Shown: positions 19,251 to 27,816, counted from the first letter of the stretch. The stretch: DNA of 64,000 nt from Rhodocyclaceae bacterium (GCA_023150275.1 JAKLLG010000007.1:103862-167861); one strand, 5' to 3'. Numbers and translations: made by a program. Notes: generated from the sequence alone by a model not told the origin.

Positions 19251-20132
19251 TCAGTGGGTCTGCAGCGCGTCGCTGCGCGTGAAGGTCCACGTCCGGGTAA
19301 TCTCGATGATGTCCGTATCGCGCCTGATGTCCGCGGGAAAGGCCGCGTAGGGCGATGCCATCTGCACGATGCGCCGTGCCGCGTCGTCGAGCACACGATG
19401 TCCGGAGCTGCGATTGACCTCGATCTTCTGCACGCTGCCGTCGGCGAGAATGCTCACCGACAGCACCAGGCTGCCGTAGACCTTGCCCTTGGCGGCCTCG
19501 GGATAGTTCAGCGTACCGACGCGCTCCACCTTGATGCGCCAATCCTCAACGTACTGGGCGAAGCGGTATTCGTCGGCGCGCACGCCGATGTTCTTCTTGC
19601 GCGGCCGCTTGTTGTATTCGTCCACGCTCTTGGCGATCTCCGCCTCCCAGCGCGCCATCGCCAGCGCCGACGAAGCGAGTTCGCGCCCGGAAACATTGGG
19701 GGCTGGCTCCGGCTGTGCTTCGCGCTGATCGGCCGAGGTTGTCCGGGTCTTGCTCTTCGAGTGCGCCAGCAGCTTCTGCTGCTGCGCCTCCAGTTCCTGC
19801 ACGCGGCGCTGCTTCTGATCGAGATCGGCACCGGTCTGCTGGTGCGCCGAAGGCGGCAACGGCGTTTTTGCGCGCCGGTTTTCGTCCACATTGCCGCCGC
19901 CATCGAGACGGGTTTGTGCCAGTACCTGGGCATCGGAGGGGCGGCGCGCCGACTTGCTGTTGACCAGCACGATCTCCAGCGCCCGCTCCTTCACCATCCG
20001 GCTGGCATCGGGAAAGCTGAAGTTGATCAGTAACAAGGCGCCATGCAACAGGATCGAGGCGCCGATGGCCAGCCACAGCCCACGGCTCGACGCGCCGGGG
20101 GTAGTGGGCATCGCCAGCGCCATGGTCGCCAT
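19251..20132 (-). CDS. tonB: TonB-family energy-transducing protein
   Basis: TonB transmits proton-motive force to outer-membrane receptors. This 293-residue protein has one N-terminal membrane helix (about 19-39), a hydrophilic periplasmic region with a charged coiled-coil stretch (QKQRRVQELEAQQQKLLAH) and a C-terminal TonB domain (about 200-290) containing YPEAAKGKVYGSLVLSVSIL, DGSVQKIEVNRSSGHRVLDD and AARRIVQMASPYAAFP. No exbB/exbD lie beside it. Its ATG shares a base with the stop of the RNB nuclease gene (TGATG). Confidence 0.88.
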   Translation of the reverse strand: MATMALAMPTTPGASSRGLWLAIGASILLHGALLLINFSFPDASRMVKERALEIVLVNSKSARRPSDAQVLAQTRLDGGGNVDENRRAKTPLPPSAHQQTGADLDQKQRRVQELEAQQQKLLAHSKSKTRTTSADQREAQPEPAPNVSGRELASSALAMARWEAEIAKSVDEYNKRPRKKNIGVRADEYRFAQYVEDWRIKVERVGTLNYPEAAKGKVYGSLVLSVSILADGSVQKIEVNRSSGHRVLDDAARRIVQMASPYAAFPADIRRDTDIIEITRTWTFTRSDALQTH

Positions 20133-22060
20133 CAGTCCACCGCCTCGGTTTCCTCATCGGCGGCCGCAGTGTCGGCCGCAGTGTCGGCAATGGCCAGCGT
20201 CGCCGCATGCCGGCAGGCGAGATCGAGCGTCAGCTCATCCATGCCCTCGATGCTGAGGCGCACGCGTTGCCCTGGCAGCAGTTCGGGCAACGAGGGCACG
20301 CGCAGCAACATGGGCAGATGGTCGAGCTTGACCAGGCTTTCCCGGCGCACTGTTGCCTCGATCTCGGTGAGACCTTCCTGCTGCAGCCAGCGCAGGCACC
20401 AGTAGCGTTCCATGCCGCGCTGGAACTCGGCATAGGCGGCGTAGGTAAGATCGAAATCGCGCATCGCCGCAAACAGCACGTCGTTGCTGGTCTTGCCCTT
20501 GCCGCCGAAATGCGGCGTCAGATCGCGCAGATGCGCAATCAGCTGCCACTGGTTGATCAGGTCGACGTAACGGCGCAGCGGCGACGAAGACCACGCGTAC
20601 TGCGCCACACCCAGCCCTTCGTGCGGCTGCGGCGAAGTGGTCATGCGCACCTTGCCTGCGGTCTGCGCGCGGTAGATGGCGGCGATACCCTTTTCGGCGA
20701 GCAGGCCGCCCCAAGTGCTGTTGGCCACGATCATCAGCTCGGCGACCAGCTTGTCGAGCGGGCTGCCGCGCTTGCGTTCAGCGATCGTCACGCGGCAGCT
20801 CGTCGGCTCGGCCGTGTCGCCCTCGATCGCGAAGCTGTAATCATTGATGCCTTGCACTGCAGAGGGCTTGCCGCGCCGACCTTCGCAGGCACAGGCGAGC
20901 TGCCAGAGCAGCTTCAGCTCGTCGCGGAAGGGGAACTCGCCCAGCGTACCGGCCAGCGTTTCCTCATTGAACAGCGGCTCGATTTCGTGGTGGCGCAGGT
21001 TCGCGACCACCGGCACGATCTCCAGCCGCGATTCATGGCCGGCGATGTCCAGTTCCGGCGTCACCGTCAGATAGAGCGACACTGCCGGGCAGTCGCGCCC
21101 GGCCGACAGCGTGTAGCGCTCCACCAGCGCATCGGGCAGCATGGTGATCTTGTTGCCCGGCATGTAAACGGTGGAAAGCCGCTCGCGCGCCACCGCATCG
21201 AGCGGTGACCCCGGCACGATGCCGAGCCCCGGCGCTGCGATGTGGATGCCGACGCGCCAGCCGATGCCCGGCAGTGCCTGCACCGAAAAGGCATCATCGA
21301 TCTCGGTGGTGGCCGCGTCGTCGATCGAGAAAGCGGCGATGTCGGCGCGCGGCAGCGCTGCCGTCGGTTCGGGAATCGCGCAGTCAGGAAAGCCGGTGCC
21401 GCGCGGGAAGAACTCGCACAGAAAACGCTGGAAATGATAGTCGTGCGCCGAGCGGATCGCCCCGCATTTCGCCAGCAGATGCGCCGCCGAGAGGCCGGTA
21501 TCGGCACAGGCGGTTTCCAGTGCCTTGGTTTCCAGCTTGTTGCGATCGGGCTTGTAGAGCAGTTCGCGCAAGAGCGGCGGGAACTCGGGCGGCAATGTGC
21601 CTGCCTTCAGCGATTCGACCATGCGCTCGATGGCGAGCGCTTGCTGACGTTTCTTTTCAAGACCGGCCAGAGCGGCTGCCAGAATGTCGGCAGGGGCTTT
21701 CTTGAAGCGGCCTTTACCCTTGCGATGGAAGTAGATGGGTGCTGAATGTAGGGCAAGCAGGACCGCAGTCGCCTCGACCGGAGCGGCTTCGTGTCCGTAG
21801 TAGTCACGGGCAAAATCAAGAAAAGAAAACTCGCCATCGCTTGCACACTCCCACAGGAATTCTGCTTCAATGCCTTCGGCCAGCGGCTCGGCTGCGTCCA
21901 GCAGCGCGCTCGCGGCGGGTTTCTCGAATCGCAGCAGCACAGTGGCTGCCTTGATCTTGGCGCGCTTGCCGGATGCCGTCTCGACCTGCAACGACGCATC
22001 GTTGTCGGTCAGGATAGCCCCCGTCTTGAAGGCGCCGTCTTCTTCGAACAGTACAAACAT
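20132..22060 (-). CDS. rnb: RNase II/R-family 3'-5' exoribonuclease
   Basis: This 642-residue RNB-family nuclease is probably an RNase II-type processive exonuclease. The metal-binding acid cluster is in FSIDDAATTEIDDAFSV (near residues 243-259). Further RNB landmarks are HIAAPGLGI, STVYMPGNKITMLP, ANSTWGGLLAEKGIAAIYR and the terminal signature WSSSPLRRYVDLINQWQLIA. The C-terminus has a short S1/OB-like tail and ends in an Ala/Asp/Glu repeat. The N-terminal cold-shock domains are weakly recognisable, as in the short betaproteobacterial members. It sits between a YqiA-type esterase (8 bp away) and tonB. Confidence 0.9.
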   Translation of the reverse strand: MFVLFEEDGAFKTGAILTDNDASLQVETASGKRAKIKAATVLLRFEKPAASALLDAAEPLAEGIEAEFLWECASDGEFSFLDFARDYYGHEAAPVEATAVLLALHSAPIYFHRKGKGRFKKAPADILAAALAGLEKKRQQALAIERMVESLKAGTLPPEFPPLLRELLYKPDRNKLETKALETACADTGLSAAHLLAKCGAIRSAHDYHFQRFLCEFFPRGTGFPDCAIPEPTAALPRADIAAFSIDDAATTEIDDAFSVQALPGIGWRVGIHIAAPGLGIVPGSPLDAVARERLSTVYMPGNKITMLPDALVERYTLSAGRDCPAVSLYLTVTPELDIAGHESRLEIVPVVANLRHHEIEPLFNEETLAGTLGEFPFRDELKLLWQLACACEGRRGKPSAVQGINDYSFAIEGDTAEPTSCRVTIAERKRGSPLDKLVAELMIVANSTWGGLLAEKGIAAIYRAQTAGKVRMTTSPQPHEGLGVAQYAWSSSPLRRYVDLINQWQLIAHLRDLTPHFGGKGKTSNDVLFAAMRDFDLTYAAYAEFQRGMERYWCLRWLQQEGLTEIEATVRRESLVKLDHLPMLLRVPSLPELLPGQRVRLSIEGMDELTLDLACRHAATLAIADTAADTAAADEETEAVD

Positions 22061-22068
22061 CCGGCCGA

Positions 22069-22647
22069 TTATAACCCGGCGAATTCAATGATTTGCGGGA
22101 TGAAATCGGGAAATCGCGTGAAGCTGTGGTCGCCGCCCGGCAACACCGTCTGCCGGGCACCGGCGTAGCGTTCCGCGGCCTCCCGGAAATCGAGCACCTC
22201 GTCGCCCTCTTCCGCCAGCAACCAATAAAGCCGCGGTGTGATCGTCGGTAGTTCCAGTCGCCGCAAGGCCGCCACGTGGACCGCCGTGAATTCGAAGGAT
22301 TCTCCACTGTACAGATTGGTCTGCTGGCCAATGTAGCTTTCCAGCGACAGTGGCGCCACCACCGCCGGATTGATCAGCACTGCACGCAGGCCATGCTTCT
22401 CCGCGAGCCAGGTGGCGTAATAGCCGCCCAGCGAGCTGCCAACCAGCGTGCACGGGCCCTCACGGGCGAGAATGGCCTCCGCCTGTGCGATGGCGGCAGC
22501 GGGGTCGTGCGAGAGGAGGGGGCAGTGGAAGCGGTCGGCGCAGCCGCGGGCCGCCATGGCGGCGTCGAGCAGGCGCGCCTTCCACGATTGCGGCGAAGAA
22601 CGAAAACCGTGCAGGTAAAGCAGCGCCGGCCGGGCGGCCGCGCTCAA
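22069..22647 (-). CDS. YqiA-like alpha/beta-hydrolase esterase (TTG start)
   Basis: The protein is 192 residues, close to the Escherichia coli esterase YqiA. It starts LYLHGFRSSPQSWKA, then has the nucleophile elbow VGSSLGGYYATWLAEKHG (S72), a conserved LINPAVVAP strand, the acid in LLAEEGDEVLDF and the histidine in GGDHSFTRF. The frame has no ATG before the conserved LYLHGF. TTG at 22647, three bases after the regulator's stop, is the natural start. The physiological substrate is unknown. It is co-transcribed with the RNB nuclease. Confidence 0.85.
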   Translation of the reverse strand: MSAAARPALLYLHGFRSSPQSWKARLLDAAMAARGCADRFHCPLLSHDPAAAIAQAEAILAREGPCTLVGSSLGGYYATWLAEKHGLRAVLINPAVVAPLSLESYIGQQTNLYSGESFEFTAVHVAALRRLELPTITPRLYWLLAEEGDEVLDFREAAERYAGARQTVLPGGDHSFTRFPDFIPQIIEFAGL

Positions 22648-22650
22648 CGC

Positions 22651-23343
22651 TCAGCGCCCGACCAGCAGGCGCCCGACCACGTATCCGACGACTTCGATGC
22701 GGCTGGCTTCCATTGCCGCGTCCGTGAGCGTCTCGTTGCCGAAGCGCTCGTTGTCGCAGATCAGGCGCAGGCCCTCGACGGTGCCGCGCTGAATGCGACG
22801 CACCATCAGTGCCCCGTGGATGCGCAGCACATACACACCATTGGCGTGCACGCGATTGACGCGCGGATCGTAGAACACCACGTCGCCCGGGCGCAGGTAC
22901 GGGTCCATGTCGTCGGCCGAAACCTTCATGGCCGTCACGCCGCGCGGCAGGCCCAGCTCGCGCAGGGCTTCCGGCAGCAGATACAGTGCGTGCGCCTCTT
23001 CCTCGCTACCGCCGTGGATATCGACGACGGTGTAGCTTTCGTCGATGGCATGGGCGCCGGTGCCGCGCGAACCGACCACCAGCTGCTCGACGGTGGTGTT
23101 CAGCGTTTCCGCGATCTCCGGCAGGCGCGCCAGCTCGGGCACCCCTTCGCCGCGCAGCCAGTTCGCCGCCGTGTTCTGGCTGACACCGAACAATTCGGCC
23201 ACCGCCGTCACGCGACCATAGCCTGCGGGAATGGCGCCGCGACGATCGAGCGCCGCATTCAGATTGTCCGCGAACTGCTTGCGGAATGCCTTCTGGCGCA
23301 GGCCCTTGTCGTCCTGACTGTCGAGATGAATAACTGAGCTCAT
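22651..23343 (-). CDS. HTH regulator with a degenerate S24 (LexA/CI-like) domain
   Basis: This 230-residue transcriptional regulator has an N-terminal Cro/CI-type helix-turn-helix (about 45-70, LFGVSQNTAANWLRGEGVP) and a C-terminal S24 peptidase fold (about 130-228). In self-cleaving members a Ser-Lys dyad sits in G-[DN]-S-M and V-K-R. Here the corresponding places read A-D-D-M (D145) and V-R-R (R182), so autocleavage should not be possible. It heads the run of genes down to mtgA and faces a long AT-rich upstream region, which suggests autoregulation. The ATG at 23343 fits. Confidence 0.85.
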   Translation of the reverse strand: MSSVIHLDSQDDKGLRQKAFRKQFADNLNAALDRRGAIPAGYGRVTAVAELFGVSQNTAANWLRGEGVPELARLPEIAETLNTTVEQLVVGSRGTGAHAIDESYTVVDIHGGSEEEAHALYLLPEALRELGLPRGVTAMKVSADDMDPYLRPGDVVFYDPRVNRVHANGVYVLRIHGALMVRRIQRGTVEGLRLICDNERFGNETLTDAAMEASRIEVVGYVVGRLLVGR

Positions 23344-23741
23344 GGTTGATTTGCCACCGTTTTTAAGCGCGCGTCCGCAAGCTTACCACTGAAAGTGATT
23401 CAGCAATCGAGACTTAATTCTCGATTTTGTTTTATGTTACAAGCACATGCTTTGTTTTAAATAATTAACAAAGATTGTGTTTTTATCGCCGTTTGAGTAG
23501 CATCGCCCCAAAAATCACAGGATGTCTGCCGCTAGTATGGCAAAAACAACAATGAGCGTATGTGTTGCCTTCAGGAGGGCTGCGCCGGCGGTCGGCCCTG
23601 ACCGCTGCCCTTCGCACCGGGGTTGTCTCTCCACCCCGGTGGGCACTTTTTCCAAGCTTTGTTGTGGGTCTGCGTGTCGTATTTTTGCGACAATGTTCAA
23701 GCTGCACCGGACTGAAGCCCCCGCTTCATAAGCTTCACCCC
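23344..23741. other. AT-rich intergenic region with a strong hairpin
   Basis: This 398-bp gap has no convincing gene. 23344-23500 is strikingly AT-rich for this genome (runs of T and A, ATAATTAACAAAG) and should carry the promoter and operator of the S24-like regulator. On the plus strand a 9-bp perfect hairpin (23615-23623 with 23633-23641, CACCGGGGT/ACCCCGGTG) is followed five bases later by TTTTT. It could end a small RNA transcribed rightwards from the AT-rich part. Further on, nothing recognisable. Confidence 0.45.
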
Positions 23742-24428
23742 CTAGCGCAAGCAAGCCCTCACGCTGCCAAGAATCTCGCCCACCTCTTCCGGAACTGCCT
23801 TGGTGAACATGTCGAGGCGCACGATGGCGTTTACCGTGGCGTCGTGTGTGCTGGCCTGGCGTAGTCGCTTTGCCAGGTGCACGTTGATGGTGTGCAGCGC
23901 GGTGTAGCGGTCGCACAGTTCGTTCAGATCCCAGTCTGGTGTGCCGCCGTCCTGGCGGCGGAAATACTGTTTGAGCAACCACGCAGAAACGGAGCGGAAG
24001 ACGGTCTCCTGCTCGCTCGCGAACGGCTGGTGGAACCAGGCGAGGGGGCGCAGGAAGTCGGTGTGCGGGCAGCCGCTGGTGGCGGAGATGAGGCCGATGA
24101 TCGAACTGGCGACGGCCTGCGCGGAGGTGTTTGCCGTGACGGTGCGCCCGTCGGCCTCGACCTCGGCGTCAACGGTTTGATGCGATAGCACCGGTCCGAG
24201 GATTTCAACCACCGGGCCGAGCCGTGCGGCAAGCGGGCACAGGGTATCGCTGGTGCCATCGAGCGGACAGTGCGGGCAGCGATGGCAGTCGAGCGCCGTC
24301 CAGTCGTGTGCGGCCGGCGCCGGCTCGCGGCAGAGCAGCGATGTGGCATCGATGACGATGGTGATGGCGCAGCGGCTGCCGTCGGCGAGGCGGAGGCGGT
24401 ACTCGAAACGCTTGTCCCTGTCGGTCAT
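23742..24428 (-). CDS. Conserved hypothetical protein with a Cys-rich cluster
   Basis: This 228-residue soluble protein matches no family I can name with confidence. The N-terminus looks like a small beta domain (FEYRLRLADGSRCAITIVID). It is followed by a cysteine cluster, C-x2-C-x2-C in DCHRCPHCPLD with a further Cys in DTLCPLAARLG, which could bind a metal. The C-terminal half is helical (CPHTDFLRPLAWFHQPFASE, VSAWLLKQYF, LNELCDRYTALHTINVHLAK). No signal peptide or membrane segment is seen. It stands upstream of no close partner: 313 bp separate its stop from the regulator. The methyltransferase stop lies 50 bp ahead of its ATG. Confidence 0.75.
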   Translation of the reverse strand: MTDRDKRFEYRLRLADGSRCAITIVIDATSLLCREPAPAAHDWTALDCHRCPHCPLDGTSDTLCPLAARLGPVVEILGPVLSHQTVDAEVEADGRTVTANTSAQAVASSIIGLISATSGCPHTDFLRPLAWFHQPFASEQETVFRSVSAWLLKQYFRRQDGGTPDWDLNELCDRYTALHTINVHLAKRLRQASTHDATVNAIVRLDMFTKAVPEEVGEILGSVRACLR

Positions 24429-24478
24429 GGTTGGCGGGCGCGAATGGCGATGCGGCCATCATACGCCCGCCGCCCGGT

Positions 24479-25309
24479 TCAGGCGAAGCGCTCCTGCAGT
24501 TCTTCCAGCCCGAAGGTAGTGAGCAGTTCGGCGAGGCGTTCCGCCGGCTTGCGCGTGGGCAGTTGCCGGTCCACAGCGATGATCAGTTCGTTCTTGAGCG
24601 AGTGTTCCCAGCCGGTGAGTTCGGTTACCGTCACGTCGTAGCCGTGTGCCTGCAGACGCAGGCAGCGCAGCACGTTGGTCAGGTGGCTGCCGAACTCACG
24701 GGTGTGCAGCGGGTGGCGCCATACTTCGGCAAGCGGCGAGGCGAGCGCCTGCGCCTTGTGCTTGCGCAGCGTGGCCGCCACCTCGGCCTGGCAGCAGGGC
24801 ACGAGAACGATGGCGCCGGCGCGCCGCGCAAGGGCGAAGCGGATGGCGTCGTCGGTCGCGGTGTTGCAGGCGTGCAGCGCGGTGACGATGTCGATGCGTG
24901 CCGGCAGTTCGCTGCAGGCGATCGACTCGGCCACCGAACGATCGAGGAATTTCATGCCCGGGAAACCGAGGCGCGCCGCCAGTTCGCGCGAGCGTGCCAC
25001 CAGCTCGGCACGGGTTTCGATGCCCCAGACGGTGGACTGCGGCGCCTGCGATTTGAAGAACAGGTCGTAGAGAATGAAGCCGAGATACGACTTGCCGGCA
25101 CCGTGGTCGACGAGATGAATGTCCGGATGCGCCTTTTGCGCCTCGATCAGCAGCGGCTCGATGAAATTGAACAGGTGATAGACCTGCTTGAGCTTGCGCC
25201 GGCTGTCCTGATTCATGGCGCCGTCGCGCGTCAGGATGTGCAGCTCCTTGAGCAGTTCAACCGATTGCCCCGGGCGCAGCTCGTAGGATTTTTCCTTTTT
25301 CGTTGTCAT
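24479..25309 (-). CDS. Class I SAM-dependent methyltransferase (Methyltransf_32-like)
   Basis: This 276-residue protein has a helical N-terminus and a Rossmann methyltransferase core. The SAM-binding motif I is IHLVDHGAGKSYLGFILYD. A further acidic strand, STVWGIETRAELVARS, follows, then DIVTALHACNTATDDAIRFA and IVLVPCCQAEVAATL. The HACNTATDDA and VPCCQ motifs are typical of the METTL25/GSTCD-like group (PF13679), whose substrates are mostly rRNA, tRNA or unknown. The rhodanese stop lies four bases upstream, so the two genes are one unit. Confidence 0.82.
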   Translation of the reverse strand: MTTKKEKSYELRPGQSVELLKELHILTRDGAMNQDSRRKLKQVYHLFNFIEPLLIEAQKAHPDIHLVDHGAGKSYLGFILYDLFFKSQAPQSTVWGIETRAELVARSRELAARLGFPGMKFLDRSVAESIACSELPARIDIVTALHACNTATDDAIRFALARRAGAIVLVPCCQAEVAATLRKHKAQALASPLAEVWRHPLHTREFGSHLTNVLRCLRLQAHGYDVTVTELTGWEHSLKNELIIAVDRQLPTRKPAERLAELLTTFGLEELQERFA

Positions 25310-25313
25310 TGCA

Positions 25314-25754
25314 TCAGCAGGGGGCGTTGCCCGGGCAGGTGGCGATCGCGGTGGCTGCCGGCGTCAGCGGCCGCCCTTCCTTCGCCCAGGCGCGGATGCC
25401 GTCCTTCACGTTGTAGATCTTCGTATAGCCGTTCTGCGTGAGCAGCTGGGTGGCCGCCCTGGTGCGGTTGCCGCTGCGGCAGATCAGCACCACCGGCTGC
25501 TCGGGCCGCGCAACGCCCTTCACCTTATCCACCCAGGCCGGCGCATCGGCACGGCCGCGCTCGTCGAACAGCGTGATCAGCCGGCTGCCGGCAACGATGC
25601 CGGTTTCCTTCCATTCGCCAGCGGTGCGGATGTCGATCACCGGCACGCCGGCGGCGGCGAGGCGGGCCAGTTCGGCGTTGTCGATATCGATCACCTCGGC
25701 GCGCGCGGAAAGCGCGAAGAGGGCGGCGGCAAGCAGGGCAAAAATGCGGATCAT
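25314..25754 (-). CDS. Periplasmic single-domain rhodanese-like sulfurtransferase
   Basis: The protein is 146 residues, with a cleavable signal peptide (MIRIFALLAAALFALSARA) followed by a rhodanese domain with DNAELARLAAAGVPVIDIRT and the active-site loop LICRSGNRTRAATQLL (catalytic Cys in CRSGNR). The frame is open further upstream, but AGGAGG stands six bases before the ATG at 25754 and the signal peptide begins there. It is exported, so a role in periplasmic sulfur or thiol chemistry is likely. The substrate is unknown. Confidence 0.87.
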   Translation of the reverse strand: MIRIFALLAAALFALSARAEVIDIDNAELARLAAAGVPVIDIRTAGEWKETGIVAGSRLITLFDERGRADAPAWVDKVKGVARPEQPVVLICRSGNRTRAATQLLTQNGYTKIYNVKDGIRAWAKEGRPLTPAATAIATCPGNAPC

Positions 25755-25831
25755 GTGGAGCCTCCTGGAACAGACATCTATTTTACAATCCCTCGTCATC
25801 CGACCCGCCAACGAGGGAAAGCGTTCCACCG

Positions 25832-27010
25832 ATGAGCAATGCCGCCAATACGCTGTACGCCGCACTTGGCGTCGCGCCCGATGCCGACGAGGCCACCATC
25901 GAAGCCGCCTTCAAGGCGCGCGAACAGGCCCTGCAGGGGCAGCCCGATGCGCTCTCGCTGCTGCGCGTTGCGCACGATACGCTGCGCCACCCGGAGCATC
26001 GCGCCGCCTACGATCGCAAGTTGCAGCGCGCGCAGGCAGCGGCCAGCGCACCACCGCCCAGCGTGCTCACCTATGACGAGGCGGCGCGTCCGCGCAGCCG
26101 CTCGCGCTTCTTCAACTGGCTCGTGCTTTTCGCGGCGGCGGGCGGCACCATCGCCTGGTTTGTGCTGACGAAGCCGGCGCCGAAGCCGAAGAAGGTGGCG
26201 TCACCTTCCGCTCAGCCCGCGGCCGACACCCGGCCAGCGGAACCGGTGCCGGCCCCGGTTGCCACTGCCGATCCGCAGCCGGCAGGGCCGTCCGATGCAA
26301 TGTCCGCGCCGGCCGCCCCTGCTGCCTCCGCCGCAGCCAACGAACCGGCCGTCGCGGCAGCACCGGTCGCCGAGCGGCCAACGCGCGGCGCCAAGCAGCC
26401 GGGGTTCGATGCGCGCTATCTGGCGTGGTCCGTCTTCACCGTGCGCCAGCGCAATCTCACCGGCTCGGGCGTGATGATCGGCCCGGAGCGCATCCTCACC
26501 AATTGCCACGTGCTCGCTGGCGGCGCAACCAACGGGCTGGTCGTCATCAACGGCATGTCGCGGCAGATGAGCAAGGTCGAAAAATACGCGCGCCTCGACG
26601 GCGAGGATGCCTGCCTGCTCTACGCGCCCGGTGCCGGCAGCGACGCCGTGGCCTGGGGCAGTTCGAGCGCGCTGCGCGCGGGCGACACCGTGCATGCGAT
26701 GGGCCACCCCGGCGGCTCGGCCGACATCATCTGGTCCGAAGGCGCCTTCCGCATGCGCGCCGAGAAGGGCGGCGAAACCTTCCTGCTCTCCGACAACTAC
26801 TGCCGCCCCGGCTCTTCGGGCGGGCCGTTGCTCAACGATGAGGGGCAACTGGTCGGCGTCGTCACCGCCGTGCAGCGCTTCAAGGCCAAGGGCGGCGACC
26901 CGCAGTACGGCGCCTGCGTGTCTGTCACCGAAGCCACTGCCCGCGCGCTGCTTTCCAAGCCGCTGTTTCCGATCGCGCTGGCGCCGGCGCAGTACGTGCC
27001 GAATTACTGA
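25832..27010 (+). CDS. Membrane-anchored trypsin-like serine protease with a degenerate N-terminal J-domain
   Basis: This 392-residue chimera has four parts. First, residues 6-66 resemble a DnaJ domain (LYAALGVAPDADEATIEAAF, then LRVAHDTLRHPEHRAAYDRK), but the HPD tripeptide needed to stimulate DnaK is absent. Second, one membrane helix (about 95-113). Third, a Pro/Ala-rich linker (about 114-190). Fourth, a chymotrypsin-fold protease with H226 in LTNCHVLAG, D259 in DGEDACLLY and S329 in RPGSSGGPLL. The topology would be J-like domain inside and protease in the periplasm. It is divergent from the rhodanese gene, with 77 bp between them, and overlaps the convergent gene by 7 bp. Confidence 0.85.
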   Translation: MSNAANTLYAALGVAPDADEATIEAAFKAREQALQGQPDALSLLRVAHDTLRHPEHRAAYDRKLQRAQAAASAPPPSVLTYDEAARPRSRSRFFNWLVLFAAAGGTIAWFVLTKPAPKPKKVASPSAQPAADTRPAEPVPAPVATADPQPAGPSDAMSAPAAPAASAAANEPAVAAAPVAERPTRGAKQPGFDARYLAWSVFTVRQRNLTGSGVMIGPERILTNCHVLAGGATNGLVVINGMSRQMSKVEKYARLDGEDACLLYAPGAGSDAVAWGSSSALRAGDTVHAMGHPGGSADIIWSEGAFRMRAEKGGETFLLSDNYCRPGSSGGPLLNDEGQLVGVVTAVQRFKAKGGDPQYGACVSVTEATARALLSKPLFPIALAPAQYVPNY

Positions 27011-27816
27011 AACGTCGTTCCGCTGGCCCACGCGCGGAACAGCTGCGCCATCGCCGGCAGCCCCTCGCGAATGGCCACCGGCCCCGGGTTCAGGATCACG
27101 GCCGACTTGAGCTCGTGAATCTGCGCGCCGGCCACCGCCGGCACGCCGCCCCAGCCTGCGCGCGCGGCAACGCGCTCCGGCCGAAAGTGCTTGCCGCACC
27201 ATGAGCCGATGATGATGTCCGGCGCGCGGCGCACCACTTCCAGCGGGTCGGCAATGATGCGCTCCTTGGCCGACTGGCACAGCGCGCGCTCGGCGAAGAC
27301 ATCCTCGCCGCCCGCGATGGCGATCATCTCGGAGACCCAGCGGATGCCGCTGATCGGCGGCTCGTCCCATTCCTCGAAATAGACGCGCGGCTTCTTCGGC
27401 AGCGCCGTGCCCTCGGCGCGCACGCGGTCGATGATCGCCTGCAGTTCGGCCACCAGCGCCAGCGCCTTTTCCTCGGCACCAACCAGCCGGCCGATGGTGG
27501 CGATCATTGCCAGAATATCGTCCACGCTGCGCTGGTTGAAGGCGTAGACCGGCACGCCGGCGCCGATCAGCTCGCGGCTGATCTCGGCCTGCAGGTTGGA
27601 GAAGGTGAGCACCAGGTCGGGCGCGACGGCGAGGATCTTCTGGAGGTCGCCGCTGGTGAAGGCGAAAACCTTCGGCTTCTCCTTGCGCGCCTCCTTCGGG
27701 AAAACGGTGTAGCCGGAAATGCCGACGATGCGATCCTGCTCGCCGAGCGCATAGAGCACCTCGACGGTTTCCGTGGTCAGGCAGACGATGCGTTGCGGGA
27801 GATAGCGGAGCGACAT
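27004..27816 (-). CDS. Cobalamin-binding-type ABC solute-binding domain protein without signal peptide
   Basis: The protein has 270 residues and the BtuF/FecB-like bilobal fold: PQRIVCLTTETVEVLYALGE, RIVGISGYTVFPKEARKE, APDLVLTFSNLQAEISRELI, VRRAPDIIIGSWCGKHFRPE. It contains WGGVPAVAGAQIHELKSAVI near the end. Starting at the ATG at 27816, the conserved domain begins six residues in, so there is no secretion signal. The alternative start 30 codons upstream also gives none. Such leaderless members recur in Proteobacteria. Whether they bind corrinoids in the cytoplasm is unproven. No permease or ATPase genes are adjacent. Confidence 0.8.
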   Translation of the reverse strand: MSLRYLPQRIVCLTTETVEVLYALGEQDRIVGISGYTVFPKEARKEKPKVFAFTSGDLQKILAVAPDLVLTFSNLQAEISRELIGAGVPVYAFNQRSVDDILAMIATIGRLVGAEEKALALVAELQAIIDRVRAEGTALPKKPRVYFEEWDEPPISGIRWVSEMIAIAGGEDVFAERALCQSAKERIIADPLEVVRRAPDIIIGSWCGKHFRPERVAARAGWGGVPAVAGAQIHELKSAVILNPGPVAIREGLPAMAQLFRAWASGTTFQ

